Assembly (NCBI GenBank): GCA_047627915.1
Contig: JBLHTZ010000001.1
Coordinates: forward strand, 62,001 to 126,000
Length of the DNA stretch: 64,000 nt
Reading direction: 5' to 3'
Source: NORP294 sp047627915
GTDB lineage: Bacteria > Bacteroidota > Bacteroidia > Flavobacteriales_E > Vicingaceae
The position numbers were made by a program, and so were the translations under genes. The notes beneath the pieces were generated by a model, which had not been told where the DNA came from, ran no database searches, and saw only the letters and a list, made by a program, of their open reading frames with translations. This document shows, in pieces, positions 1-9,195 of this stretch (position 1 is its first letter; every line of letters starts with the position of its first letter).

Positions 1-1011
1 TTTTACGACAGAGGCGAGCCTGTATACTGTGTATACGTAGCCATCGGTCAAAAAGGATCCACTGTTGCAGGTATTGTTAAAACGTTAGAAGATGCAGGCG
101 CTATGGCTTACACTACTATTGTTGCCGCCAACGCTTCAGACCCTGCACCAATGCAGTTTTACGCTCCATTTACAGGTGCTGCAATCGCAGAATATTTTAG
201 AGATACAGGAAGACCTGCTTTAATTGTATTTGATGATTTATCAAAACAGGCAGTTGCTTACCGTGAGGTTTCTTTACTATTGAGAAGACCTCCGGGCCGT
301 GAGGCATACCCTGGTGATGTATTTTATCTTCACTCAAGATTGTTGGAAAGGGCTGCAAAGGTTATCAACGATGACACTATTGCTTCTCAAATGAATGACT
401 TACCTCCTTCATTAATCGGCAAGGTTAAAGGTGGTGGATCAATTACTGCACTTCCAATTATTGAAACACAAGCTGGTGATGTTTCTGCATACATTCCTAC
501 CAACGTAATTTCGATTACTGATGGTCAGATTTTCTTAGAGTCAAACTTATTCCTTTCTGGTGTGAGACCTGCAATTAACGTAGGTATCTCGGTTTCTAGA
601 GTTGGAGGTTCTGCTCAAATTAAATCAATGAAAAAAGTGGCAGGTACATTAAAGTTAGATCAAGCACAGTACCGAGAATTAGAGGCTTTCTCTAAATTTG
701 GTTCTGACTTGGACGCTGCAACTAAATCTGTATTGGACAAAGGTGCTAGAAACGTTGAAATTTTGAAACAAGCTCAAAATTCTCCAATGTCTGTTGAAGA
801 TCAAGTTGCTATTATTCACTTAGGAGTGAAAGGATTATTGAGAAGTATTCCTATAACCAAAGTGAGAAAGTTTGAAGCTGAATATTTAGATTATTTAAAC
901 GCGAAGCACAGAGATACTTTGGACGCTTTAAAAGCAGGGAAATATACTGATGCAGAAACTTCAATATTAGAAAAAGTAGCTAGTGACTTAAGTGTAAATT
1001 ACACAGCATAG
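1..1011 (+). CDS. atpA: ATP synthase F1 subunit alpha, 3' part
   Basis: This is the C-terminal 336 residues of the F1 alpha subunit, the non-catalytic nucleotide-binding subunit of ATP synthase. The reading frame is open from base 1, so the gene begins before the window; the first ATG inside (103) is internal. The Walker A region is missing upstream. The Walker B stretch ALIVFDDLSKQAVAYR and the signature SVSRVGGSAQ, which carries the arginine that reaches the neighbouring beta-subunit active site, are both present. The helical C-terminal domain is complete and ends in a TAG stop. atpG follows after 26 bases in the same direction, the usual F1 order. Identity is very secure. Confidence 0.97.
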   Translation, partial: FYDRGEPVYCVYVAIGQKGSTVAGIVKTLEDAGAMAYTTIVAANASDPAPMQFYAPFTGAAIAEYFRDTGRPALIVFDDLSKQAVAYREVSLLLRRPPGREAYPGDVFYLHSRLLERAAKVINDDTIASQMNDLPPSLIGKVKGGGSITALPIIETQAGDVSAYIPTNVISITDGQIFLESNLFLSGVRPAINVGISVSRVGGSAQIKSMKKVAGTLKLDQAQYRELEAFSKFGSDLDAATKSVLDKGARNVEILKQAQNSPMSVEDQVAIIHLGVKGLLRSIPITKVRKFEAEYLDYLNAKHRDTLDALKAGKYTDAETSILEKVASDLSVNYTA

Positions 1012-1037
1012 TCAATAGCTAAATACTAGCTTACGAA

Positions 1038-1925
1038 ATGGCAAATTTAAAAGAAATACGAAATAGGATTACTTCGGTATCATCTACAAGGCAGATTACT
1101 TCTGCCATGAAGATGGTGTCTGCTGCCAAATTGAGAAGAGCTCAGGACGCAATTACGCAAATGAGACCTTACGCCAACAAACTCAAAGAATTGTTGGGTA
1201 ACTTGAACGATAATGCAGACGGCGACGAAGGAAGTATCTATGCTGAACAAAGAGAAGTAAAAAGAGTCTTAATGATTCCTGTTACTTCCAATAGAGGATT
1301 AGCCGGAGCTTTTAATGCTAACATTATTAAAGAAACGACAAGAGTTATTAATGAAAAATACGCTGACAAAGACGTTACTGTATTAGCAATTGGTAAAAAG
1401 GCAGATGATTTCTTTAAGAAAACAGCTTATAACATTAAGGGAACTACTTTACCAAGTAAGCTAGATACCATTTACGATGACCTTACTTTTAATAAAGTAG
1501 CTAAGATTGCATCAAAAGTTATGAGAGCTTTTGAATACAAGCAATTTGATAAAGTAGTAATTATTTATAATGAATTTGTTAACGCTGCTGTTCAAAATGT
1601 TAATGTAGAGCAAATGATGCCAATCGTTGCTAAAGAAATCGAAGGGGAAAAGTCAGCTGTAGTTTCTGATTATATTTATGAGCCTTCAAAAGAGTTTATT
1701 GTTGAAGAATTAATTCCAAAATCAATTAAATTACAATTGTTTAAGGCTCTTTTAGATTCTCATGCTTCTGAACATGGTGCTCGTATGACTGCTATGCACA
1801 AAGCAACTGATAATGCGTCTGATTTAATTAGTGATCTTAAGTTGGTATACAACAAAGCAAGACAAGCATCTATTACCAATGAAATTTTAGAAATTGTTGG
1901 CGGTGCTGAAGCATTGAACGACTAG
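1038..1925 (+). CDS. atpG: ATP synthase F1 subunit gamma
   Basis: This is the central rotor shaft of F1 ATP synthase, coupling proton flow through Fo to ATP synthesis. At 295 residues it has normal length. The N-terminal helix begins MANLKEIRNRITSVSSTRQI and the conserved TSAMKMVSAAKLRRAQ segment follows. The C-terminal helix contains RMTAMHKATDNASDL and ends near EILEIVGGAEAL; these two helices form the coiled-coil axle. It lies 26 bases behind atpA and is probably co-transcribed. A strong hairpin with a T-run starts 22 bases after the stop, so atpG is the last gene of the operon here. Confidence 0.97.
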   Translation: MANLKEIRNRITSVSSTRQITSAMKMVSAAKLRRAQDAITQMRPYANKLKELLGNLNDNADGDEGSIYAEQREVKRVLMIPVTSNRGLAGAFNANIIKETTRVINEKYADKDVTVLAIGKKADDFFKKTAYNIKGTTLPSKLDTIYDDLTFNKVAKIASKVMRAFEYKQFDKVVIIYNEFVNAAVQNVNVEQMMPIVAKEIEGEKSAVVSDYIYEPSKEFIVEELIPKSIKLQLFKALLDSHASEHGARMTAMHKATDNASDLISDLKLVYNKARQASITNEILEIVGGAEALND

Positions 1926-1946
1926 TAATTTTATTTACCTCATACA

Positions 1947-1981
1947 AAAGCCTTACTTCGAATAGAAGTGAGGCTTTTTTG
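1947..1981 (+). terminator. Rho-independent terminator after atpG
   Basis: AAAGCCTTACTTC pairs with GAAGTGAGGCTTT around a short loop (one T-G pair) and a T-run follows. It closes the atp operon and isolates it from the secreted-protein gene at 2051. Confidence 0.85.
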
Positions 1982-2000
1982 TTTCCAGACCCCAACAGTA

Positions 2001-2030
2001 TTGAATTGTAAATAAGTATCGCTATTTTTA
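2001..2030 (+). promoter_or_regulatory. Bacteroidota-type promoter for the PNGase F-like gene
   Basis: A TTG (-33 element) at 2001-2003 is followed after 19 bases by TATTTTTA at 2023-2030, a 7/8 match to the -7 element TAnnTTTG. The box ends 20 bases before the ATG at 2051. Position and spacing fit the Bacteroidota sigma factor; no activity is shown. Confidence 0.5.
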
Positions 2031-2050
2031 GAAACCAGAAATAAAAGCAC

Positions 2051-5000
2051 ATGAAAAGTATATATTTAGTTCTCATTTTAACATTCTCCTTATATTCAAT
2101 TAAAAGTCAAGGTCAAAGTATCGGTGACACCATTGTTGTTCCAGTATTGGATTACTCTAACGCTTCTAGAAACGTAGTGGCGAATTTCCCTACTAACCCC
2201 GCTCTATCCTTTGAAAAAGTGATTATGCGCTATGCCATGCGATGCAAAAACGCCTTAGTATCTACCACTGGACAAAGAAATTTAGGTTGTGGAGAGTGGG
2301 ATTACTCGTGTAACACTTACGTTACGGACTCGACAAAAGCCGACTCTAGCTCGAGTAGTATTGCACGCTACAGCATATTTCCTGACACCAACTCCAGTGG
2401 AATTTATAGCACTCTGCCAACATGGAACGGTATACCAACTGTCCAAAGTAACGTAACGCTTCAATCAATTTTAAATGAAGACACTGCAGCAATTGGAACA
2501 GGAAACGTTATTGACTCCTTACTTTTTAACCCTATTGGAAATGGAGGAAAAACATATGTACTATTAACTAGTGCTGAATTATTAAGCGGAGGGCTAATTG
2601 CTGGAGACATTGACGGATTTAGTTTTAATAACCTTGCCAGCAACTCGAACCTATCTCAATTTCGGGTGAAGCTGAAGCACACCGGATTAAGTGATTTAGC
2701 AAATCCAGATAGTGTAGATTTCAGAAACCTGCAAGAAGTATATTTTCATAATTACGCTGTAAGTAATGGTGATAATAGAGTTCAATTTCACAGCCCATTT
2801 AACTGGAATGGGACCTCAAATTTATTAATAGAACTTTCCTATAAACCAGGATTTGGTGCTTCAACCGTGCAATTACAGTCCGATACAACAAGCCAAACAA
2901 AGCAGATTTCCGTCTCGAACGATTATGCATTGGATCTAGCTCCGAACAACTACATAGAAGCGAATTCTTATCTTGGAATTGCAGGATCAAACTCCCGAAC
3001 AATTGAAGCATGGATCAAAACAAGTGTTGCAGGTAATGATATTGTAAGTTGGGGAAGAAATAGCAGTGGCGAAAAATTTATTTTCAAATTAGATGGTGCA
3101 GGAAAATTAAGAGTTGAAGTGAATGGTGGTTCAATAATTGGAACTGCAATATTAAATGACGGCAAATGGCACCATGTAGCAGTAACCTTTAATGGAGCAA
3201 CGATGTATAATTTTAAATTCTATGTTGATGGGGTGAGAGACAATCCATCAGGAATTTCAAATATTTTAGTGAACACCGGCCAATCCTTGCCTGTTCAAAT
3301 TTCCAAAGGTTTTCATAATCGCTATTGGAACGGACAAGTAGACAACGTTAGAATATGGTCTACTGAATTAACTGTTTCAACTATTGACCAGTGGAGATAT
3401 AAAAACATATCCACTGGTCATCCAAATTATTCTGCATTAGAATTAGAATACAATATTGACTCAAGAAGCTCGACTGTAAGGGATAACAGTCCAAACAATA
3501 GAGATGCAACCTACTTCTCGCAAAATACCTTTTTAGCTTTTAAAGGGGAATCTCATTTTAAAGAATTTTTTCCCTCTTCCACAAAACCAAATATTGACCT
3601 TTATCAAGGAAATTATAACTTGTCCATTAACAATGATACTTTAGTGGACACAACTTTTTACAATCCATTTATTGTAAATGAGAGAACCATCTACAGTAAT
3701 CCTGGAACAGTATTCTCCGATAGTATTGGTGTAGTAACAACAAATTATTGGCCAGAAAATAACGTATTGTTTGATTTAAACGGAGGAGTCCTTTCAACTA
3801 GTCCTTCTTTAAATACAGTTCAAATCATTCCGTCTACTTTGTCTTACTTCCGGAGAAGTGCAGCTAAAGTTGAAATTATGTCTTTCGTTACACCATATGG
3901 TATAAATTTAAATTTAGGAATTGACGGTAAAGCATGGTATTTTGACGTTAGTGATTTTCTACCCTTGCTAAAAGGACCTCATAGAATTACGCTAGAGAGA
4001 GGCGGACAAAACCAAGAAGAAATGGACATTCAATTCTTTTTTATCGTTGGAACACCTCCGCGTGACGTAAAGCAATTAGAACAAATATGGCCGGTATCCA
4101 GCACTGCTTATGCCTCAATATTGAATAATTCATTCTTTGCTCCTATCACAATCAACTTAGATACCTCAGCTAGACAATTTAAAATTAGATCAGTTATAAC
4201 CGGCCACGGTCAACAAGGAGAGTTTATTCCTAGAAATCACTTTATTAATATTAACGGTGGACCAGTTGAATTTAATAGAAATGTTTGGTCTGAGTGTGCT
4301 GAAAACCCGGTATTTCCGCAAGGAGGCACCTGGATTTACGACAGAGCAGGATGGTGTCCAGGTGCACCTTCTGACCTAACTGAATATGACATTACTAATT
4401 TAGTAGGCAACGCAGATACTGTTCAAGTTGACTATGGTGTAACCACAGCGTCCGGCGATTCCAGGTACATAGTAAATAACCAATTGGTCTCTTATGGAGC
4501 ACCTAACTTCAATCTTGATGCAAGAATAACAGAAGTAATAAGCCCAACCAACGACATTCAATTTGGGAAAGGTAACCCAGTATGCAATGGATCTGAAATA
4601 GAAATCCAGAACTCCGGAGCTACTGCAATTACAGCCATGCAAATAGAGTACTCTATTAATAATGGAATAAAAGGGACCTACAATTGGACTGGAAATTTAA
4701 ATTTTATGGAAAAAGAGATTGTTGTTTTACCAACTATCGCCAACTATTGGAACAGCCTCACAAATGGAACCAATACCTTTGTTGCCCGAATAATTTCCAC
4801 AAACGGACAAAGCGACCAATACATTCATAACAATGATATTACTAGGGGATTTTCAGCCTCAGAGGTATTATCATCAAACTTTGTCCTTGAATTTACTACC
4901 AATGCTGCAGGGTTTCAGAGCAGCTATAATGTAAGAGATGAAAATGGTAGTGTTTTAGTCCAGCGTTCCAGCTTAGCTAGCAATTCAACCTATAGAGATA

Positions 5001-5458
5001 CATTTAACTTAACTGCTGGATGTTATTCGATCAACGTATTTGACTCTAATGACGATGGCTTATCATTCTTTGGAAACTCAAATGGTAATGGCTCGGTTCG
5101 AATTAAAAATTTAACCGGTTCTACCTTGAAAATATTTGAGCCAAATTTTGGTGATGGATTCAAATACAGCTTCACAATTCCTACTACTGTTAGCATAGAC
5201 GAAGTAGAATTAAGTCAAAGTATTTCCATTTACCCTAACCCCGCTTCAAACCTTTTAACCTTAGAAACAACAGGACTTAACAACAGTATTTGGAGTATTT
5301 TCGATGGAATGGGAAGACGGGTGGCATCAGGACTAACGCTAGGTGAACACCATACAAAAACGAAAATTAATGTAGATAACTATGCTGCGGGAATATACTA
5401 CATGCATCTTTCCAATGGAGGTTCAACAACTGTTAAGAAATTCGTGGTAAGTCAGTAA
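2051..5458 (+). CDS. Secreted PNGase F-like protein with LamG domain and T9SS sorting domain
   Basis: This 1135-residue protein is predicted to be exported and anchored or released by type IX secretion. A signal peptide spans about residues 1-22. Around 52-90 is a PNGase F N-terminal-like segment with GCGEWDYSC at 79-87. Residues about 287-470 look like a LamG/concanavalin-like domain (ALDLAPNNYIEA, TIEAWIKT, WHHVAVTF, DNVRIWSTEL). The PNGase F C-terminal-like region is around 715-790, with CAENPVFPQGGTW, YDRAGWCPG and the HGQQGEF/RNHF stretch. The last 80 residues form a type A T9SS sorting domain (ISIYPNPASN to VKKFVVSQ). PNGase F removes N-glycans from asparagine; whether this homologue is active cannot be judged from sequence. 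The gene is monocistronic: terminator and promoter upstream, convergent neighbour 2 bases downstream. Confidence 0.8.
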   Translation: MKSIYLVLILTFSLYSIKSQGQSIGDTIVVPVLDYSNASRNVVANFPTNPALSFEKVIMRYAMRCKNALVSTTGQRNLGCGEWDYSCNTYVTDSTKADSSSSSIARYSIFPDTNSSGIYSTLPTWNGIPTVQSNVTLQSILNEDTAAIGTGNVIDSLLFNPIGNGGKTYVLLTSAELLSGGLIAGDIDGFSFNNLASNSNLSQFRVKLKHTGLSDLANPDSVDFRNLQEVYFHNYAVSNGDNRVQFHSPFNWNGTSNLLIELSYKPGFGASTVQLQSDTTSQTKQISVSNDYALDLAPNNYIEANSYLGIAGSNSRTIEAWIKTSVAGNDIVSWGRNSSGEKFIFKLDGAGKLRVEVNGGSIIGTAILNDGKWHHVAVTFNGATMYNFKFYVDGVRDNPSGISNILVNTGQSLPVQISKGFHNRYWNGQVDNVRIWSTELTVSTIDQWRYKNISTGHPNYSALELEYNIDSRSSTVRDNSPNNRDATYFSQNTFLAFKGESHFKEFFPSSTKPNIDLYQGNYNLSINNDTLVDTTFYNPFIVNERTIYSNPGTVFSDSIGVVTTNYWPENNVLFDLNGGVLSTSPSLNTVQIIPSTLSYFRRSAAKVEIMSFVTPYGINLNLGIDGKAWYFDVSDFLPLLKGPHRITLERGGQNQEEMDIQFFFIVGTPPRDVKQLEQIWPVSSTAYASILNNSFFAPITINLDTSARQFKIRSVITGHGQQGEFIPRNHFININGGPVEFNRNVWSECAENPVFPQGGTWIYDRAGWCPGAPSDLTEYDITNLVGNADTVQVDYGVTTASGDSRYIVNNQLVSYGAPNFNLDARITEVISPTNDIQFGKGNPVCNGSEIEIQNSGATAITAMQIEYSINNGIKGTYNWTGNLNFMEKEIVVLPTIANYWNSLTNGTNTFVARIISTNGQSDQYIHNNDITRGFSASEVLSSNFVLEFTTNAAGFQSSYNVRDENGSVLVQRSSLASNSTYRDTFNLTAGCYSINVFDSNDDGLSFFGNSNGNGSVRIKNLTGSTLKIFEPNFGDGFKYSFTIPTTVSIDEVELSQSISIYPNPASNLLTLETTGLNNSIWSIFDGMGRRVASGLTLGEHHTKTKINVDNYAAGIYYMHLSNGGSTTVKKFVVSQ

Positions 5459-5460
5459 CC

Positions 5461-6390
5461 CTACTTCAAATCATAACTAACCGCCGCCATCTCATAATCT
5501 TCGGCGTATAAGTATAACTGATAAGTTCCTGGAAGGACTACATCTTCTGAATTAGGTTTCTCCCAATCTAAACACAACTCTTGTTCTGATTGATTATAAT
5601 CAACTTCTATCATTCCTGAATAATAACCCTTACCTCCTCCATATTCAAAACGACTGTCGTCTACATTTTCAGCAGTTAAAATATTTCCGTCAGGAGCAAT
5701 TATCCTTAAGTACAAAGGCTTTTTACCCGCTTTCGCGACCTTATTCTCATTCAGTTTGAAACACACTCTAATCTTATCCGTTCTTCGAGCTCTGTCTGTT
5801 TCTTTGCCAGTCATATCTCTTTTAACATTTACACCAAAAACTCGAATTTCAGAAACATCTAAACGGCTTGCTAAAGCCACCTTACTAGACAAATTGTCAT
5901 TTTTCTGTTGGAGTTCCTTCGCTTTACTCCTTTCTTCTTTTAACGTACTTCTAACCTCAGCATTTTCGTTCCTAAGCCCAACATTTAATGTATTAATCGA
6001 GTCAATTACAACCACATAACTTTGCATAATGGTGCGAAGTGTTTTTGTCTCCTTTCTCAATTTATAGATAGCAAAATCCTTATCCTTTACTTTAGCTAAT
6101 AAACCTTCTATTTCATCCTTACGATTAGAAAGTTCAACTTTCATTGAGTCATTTGCCGTTTCCATGGTGTCCAACTCATTTAACATTTGCTCTAATTCAT
6201 TTTGAAGCTCCCCTCTTTCGTCTGCCATTATCTCAATTTCGGAACCCTTTTGAGCTGCAGTTTTACGTAAATCGAAAAATTGCCACAGAGTAATACCTAA
6301 TGCAAGAGACAATAGAATAACTAAGGCCACTAATACTTTATTTATTTTGTTGGCCGAATCGGGCTGTTGATTTGGGGTTTTTTCTGTCAT
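5461..6390 (-). CDS. Single-pass inner-membrane coiled-coil protein, unknown function
   Basis: I do not recognise a named family. The product (about 309 residues from the ATG at 6390) has a polar cytoplasmic N-terminus, one membrane helix at about residues 17-38 (VLVALVILLSLALGITLW), and a long charged heptad-like region at about 45-175 rich in E, K, L and N, typical of coiled coil. A compact beta-rich C-terminal domain follows, with RVCFKLNENKVAKAG, LYLRIIAPDG and a final TYQLYLYAED strand. The frame also opens with TTG at 6399, but that codon is the end of a perfect -7 box, so I place the start at 6390. The stop is 2 bases from the convergent PNGase-like gene, with no visible terminator between. 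Confidence 0.75.
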   Translation of the reverse strand: MTEKTPNQQPDSANKINKVLVALVILLSLALGITLWQFFDLRKTAAQKGSEIEIMADERGELQNELEQMLNELDTMETANDSMKVELSNRKDEIEGLLAKVKDKDFAIYKLRKETKTLRTIMQSYVVVIDSINTLNVGLRNENAEVRSTLKEERSKAKELQQKNDNLSSKVALASRLDVSEIRVFGVNVKRDMTGKETDRARRTDKIRVCFKLNENKVAKAGKKPLYLRIIAPDGNILTAENVDDSRFEYGGGKGYYSGMIEVDYNQSEQELCLDWEKPNSEDVVLPGTYQLYLYAEDYEMAAVSYDLK

Positions 6391-6396
6391 AAGATG

Positions 6397-6428
6397 CAAA
6401 TATAATGGTAAATTTAATGGATGCTCAA
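6397..6428 (-). promoter_or_regulatory. Promoter giving a near-leaderless transcript of the coiled-coil gene
   Basis: On the minus strand TTG (6428-6426), 21 bases, then TATATTTG (6404-6397), a perfect TAnnTTTG. The ATG at 6390 follows after only CATCTT. Transcription should begin at or within a few bases of the start codon. The -33 element lies inside the first codons of the divergent ComF gene. Confidence 0.6.
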
Positions 6429-7101
6429 GGCTCTGTTTAATCTTATTTATCCTAAAATTTGCTATGCTTGTGGTGAAGCCATTAGCGGTACAATAAATAA
6501 CGTTTGTATTTCCTGCAGAGGCGATTTAGCTTTTTTAAGGATCCAAGATTTTCAGAACAACCCAATTCAGCAGTTATTTTGGGGAAGAGTAACTTTTGAA
6601 AAAGCTACAGCCTTCGCTAAGTTCGAAAAAAACGGAAAGATTCAAAAACTATTGCACGCCTTAAAGTATAAGGGGATAAAAGAAGTAGGTATCACTTTAG
6701 GAGAATTGGCCGCCTTAGAAATAGGAGGTTCCGGTTTTTTTAATGACATTGACATGCTCGTTCCAGTTCCAATTCATGCTAAAAAACAGAAGAAAAGAGG
6801 ATACAACCAGAGTCACTACATAGCTGAAGGGATTGGAAATATAACAGAATTACCGATAGACTTATCGTCAATTAAAAAAGAATTACATACTGCTAGTCAA
6901 ACAAGAAAAAGAAGATTTGAGCGATTTGAGAATGTATCGAATACTTTTACGTTGGTGAATTTCGAACAACTAAAAGGAAAACACATTCTTCTTGTTGATG
7001 ATGTGGTAACAACTGGCTCAACCTTGGAAGCATGTGCCAATGTTCTCCAAAAAATTGAAGGAGTGAAATTAAGTTTACTGACTATTTCGGCTACTTATTA
7101 G
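6421..7101 (+). CDS. ComF family phosphoribosyltransferase-like protein
   Basis: The 226-residue product has the ComF architecture: an N-terminal four-cysteine zinc-binding knuckle (C14, C17, C29, C32) followed by a type I phosphoribosyltransferase fold. The PRPP-loop motif LLVDDVVTTGST lies at about 190-201, and VPVPIHAKKQKKRGYNQS is the conserved central ComF motif. Members of the family support DNA uptake and transformation in naturally competent bacteria, but many non-competent bacteria carry them and the reaction is unclear. The gene starts 30 bases from the divergent coiled-coil gene; a TAAATTTA sequence at 6409-6416 just before the ATG may serve as its -7 box. Confidence 0.88.
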   Translation: MLKALFNLIYPKICYACGEAISGTINNVCISCRGDLAFLRIQDFQNNPIQQLFWGRVTFEKATAFAKFEKNGKIQKLLHALKYKGIKEVGITLGELAALEIGGSGFFNDIDMLVPVPIHAKKQKKRGYNQSHYIAEGIGNITELPIDLSSIKKELHTASQTRKRRFERFENVSNTFTLVNFEQLKGKHILLVDDVVTTGSTLEACANVLQKIEGVKLSLLTISATY

Positions 7102-7102
7102 G

Positions 7103-7110
7103 TATTTTTG
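7103..7110 (+). promoter_or_regulatory. -7 promoter element directly before the fRMsr gene
   Basis: TATTTTTG matches TAnnTTTG perfectly. It begins 1 base after the comF stop codon, and the ATG at 7117 comes 6 bases after it, so the transcript would be leaderless. No clear TTG is present at the -33 distance. Confidence 0.5.
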
Positions 7111-7116
7111 CAGTCT

Positions 7117-7599
7117 ATGGCAGAATCTATTCTTATTGACAAAGATGCTACAAAGGAGGCGAAATACGAGCAAATTTTGCCGCAAATAAAAGCATTGATT
7201 GAGCTTGAAACAGATCGAACTGCAAACTTAGCCAACGTTGCCGCAGTTCTAAAGGAAGTGTTTAATTTTTTATGGGTTGGTTTTTACGAATGGAAAACGG
7301 ATGAGTTAGTATTAGGTCCTTTTCAAGGTCCAATTGCTTGCACCAGAATAAAATCGGGGCGAGGTGTATGCGGAACTAGTTTCGAAACAGCAAAAACCAT
7401 AATAGTGCCTAACGTAGATGAATTTCCGGGCCACATTGCTTGTAGCAACGCTTCAAAATCTGAAATTGTAGTCCCCATTCTCAGAAATGGGAAAGTGCTT
7501 GCTGTGCTAGATGCAGATAGTGATGAATTAAATGATTTTGATAAAATAGATCAAAAATACTTGGAACAATTAGCCATTTTAATAGCCCAAAAGTGGTAA
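7117..7599 (+). CDS. msrC: Free methionine-R-sulfoxide reductase (GAF-domain fRMsr)
   Basis: This single GAF-domain enzyme reduces free L-methionine-R-sulfoxide to methionine in the cytoplasm as part of oxidative-damage repair. From the ATG at 7117 it has 160 residues, the usual family length. The three family cysteines are present at C75, C85 and C109 in PIACTRIKSGRGVCG and PGHIACSNASKSEIVVP, with the same spacing (10 and 24) as in the E. coli enzyme. The TTG at 7108, in the same frame, is part of the promoter box and is unlikely to be used as the start. The stop codon overlaps the GTG at 7593 of the next frame; the true downstream start is probably the ATG at 7605. Confidence 0.9.
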   Translation: MAESILIDKDATKEAKYEQILPQIKALIELETDRTANLANVAAVLKEVFNFLWVGFYEWKTDELVLGPFQGPIACTRIKSGRGVCGTSFETAKTIIVPNVDEFPGHIACSNASKSEIVVPILRNGKVLAVLDADSDELNDFDKIDQKYLEQLAILIAQKW

Positions 7600-7604
7600 A
7601 AAAA

Positions 7605-9179
7605 ATGAAATACATTTTTACTATTTACAGTATTGTCTTGCTTTCTGCCTGTGCGCAAGTTGTTGCACCAACCGGTGGGGAAAGAGATTTAACTCCGCCA
7701 GAGATTTTATCCCTTATACCGGAAAATCAATCCTTAAACTTCAATGCTCCAACTTTCATTCTCGAATTTGACGAATACGTAGTATTGAAAAAATTAAAGG
7801 ACCAATTATTAGTCTCACCTCCATTAATGTATTCTTTAGAAAGTAAAATAAAAGGCAAAAAACTAATCTTTACAATAAAAGACACCTTAAAAGAAAACAC
7901 TACCTACGTTTTCAATTTTGGAAATGCTATAGTCGATTTAAATGAAGGAAACCCTCTAAGTAACTTTCAATATGTTTTTTCAACAGGCCCTATTATTGAT
8001 TCCTTGTCACTTTCAGGAAAAGTAGTTGATGCATTCGAACTAACTGCCGAGAAAGAAGCAATACTACTACTCTACCCATCAAATTCAGAGGATTCTGCAG
8101 TAAGTAAAACATTACCTGCTTATGTGAGTAGGACAAACGAAGAAGGAGACTTCACTTTTACCAATCTCGCAAATGGCGAATACAAACTATTCTCCTTGGT
8201 CGATAAAAATGATAATTATAAATACGACCGACCAGATGAGAAATTTGGTTTTCTTACAAATACCTTCAACCTTAAAAAGGATACAAGTATGTTCAAATTG
8301 TTCAGCTTTGTATTGCCTGATGAAAAGCAGTTCATTGAAAAACAAGAAGTTTTTGAAAATAACTTGGAACTAACCTTCAAATTAGAACCCCAAACTGTTG
8401 AATTTAAACTAATAGATACTACCATCAACAACTTTATAGAGCAGACCGAATATGAAGGAAACAAAGTTAGAGTTTGGTATAAAAAGAACCTTGCCTCTAA
8501 ACTTAAAGCGAGTATTCAGGAAGCCAACTTTTCGGACACAATAAAATTCACAACGATAGCTTTAAAGGATAGTGCAAAACTCGAATTAAAGAAAGAATTG
8601 AATGGCAAACAGAATTACTTTGAGCCAATTCCCTTGCTTTTCAATAGACCGATAAAAGGGATTGAAAAAGATTCTATTCGCATACTAGATGCAGACTCTG
8701 CTGTTGTCGACTTTTCAATCGCCTTTGACACCAATAACGTAAAACAAGTTCTTTTGGAAATAAATAAAGCTTCTGTGGAAACTATTTCGTTGCAAATTCT
8801 ACCGGGAGCATTTGAAGATTTGTATGGAATCAAAAGCGACAGTATTTCGAGTATTCTGTCGTTCAACTCAGCTGAAGACTTTGGTAACCTAATTGTAAAG
8901 GTTCAAAACATGGAATCGGAGAATTTAATTTTACAATTAACCGATGCTAAAGGTGCTGTTTTGAAAGAGTATTTCTCCAAAGACACACTTTATACCTTTC
9001 AAAACCTGAAACCCGCCAGCTATGGTCTTAAACTGATTTCTGATGATAATAAAAACCAGAAATGGGATACCGGAGATTACTATGAAAAGAAGCAAGCAGA
9101 AAGGGTAATTGTTTACAATGAAGTGATTGGAATTCGGCAGAATTGGGACAAAGAGATTATTTGGATAATAAAACCGTAA
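7605..9179 (+). CDS. Ig-like (Big_5) domain lipoprotein
   Basis: This is a predicted cell-envelope lipoprotein of about 524 residues. The N-terminus MKYIFTIYSIVLLSACAQ is a lipoprotein signal with lipobox LSAC (lipidated Cys about 16). Next comes PTGGERDLTPPEIL and a bacterial Ig-like domain of the Big_5 type (about 28-125: NFNAPTFILEFDEYV, NTTYVFNFG). This N-terminal combination is common in Bacteroidota. The middle contains a possible carboxypeptidase-regulatory-like domain (GDFTFTNLANGEYKLF, DKNDNYKYDRPDEKFG), and a similar pattern recurs near the C-terminus (DDNKNQKWDTGDYYEKK). Function is unknown. An in-frame GTG at 7593 exists, but the ATG at 7605 gives a cleaner signal peptide. It directly follows the fRMsr gene and may share its transcript. 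Confidence 0.8.
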   Translation: MKYIFTIYSIVLLSACAQVVAPTGGERDLTPPEILSLIPENQSLNFNAPTFILEFDEYVVLKKLKDQLLVSPPLMYSLESKIKGKKLIFTIKDTLKENTTYVFNFGNAIVDLNEGNPLSNFQYVFSTGPIIDSLSLSGKVVDAFELTAEKEAILLLYPSNSEDSAVSKTLPAYVSRTNEEGDFTFTNLANGEYKLFSLVDKNDNYKYDRPDEKFGFLTNTFNLKKDTSMFKLFSFVLPDEKQFIEKQEVFENNLELTFKLEPQTVEFKLIDTTINNFIEQTEYEGNKVRVWYKKNLASKLKASIQEANFSDTIKFTTIALKDSAKLELKKELNGKQNYFEPIPLLFNRPIKGIEKDSIRILDADSAVVDFSIAFDTNNVKQVLLEINKASVETISLQILPGAFEDLYGIKSDSISSILSFNSAEDFGNLIVKVQNMESENLILQLTDAKGAVLKEYFSKDTLYTFQNLKPASYGLKLISDDNKNQKWDTGDYYEKKQAERVIVYNEVIGIRQNWDKEIIWIIKP

Positions 9180-9195
9180 TAATTTTACTGTGTCG

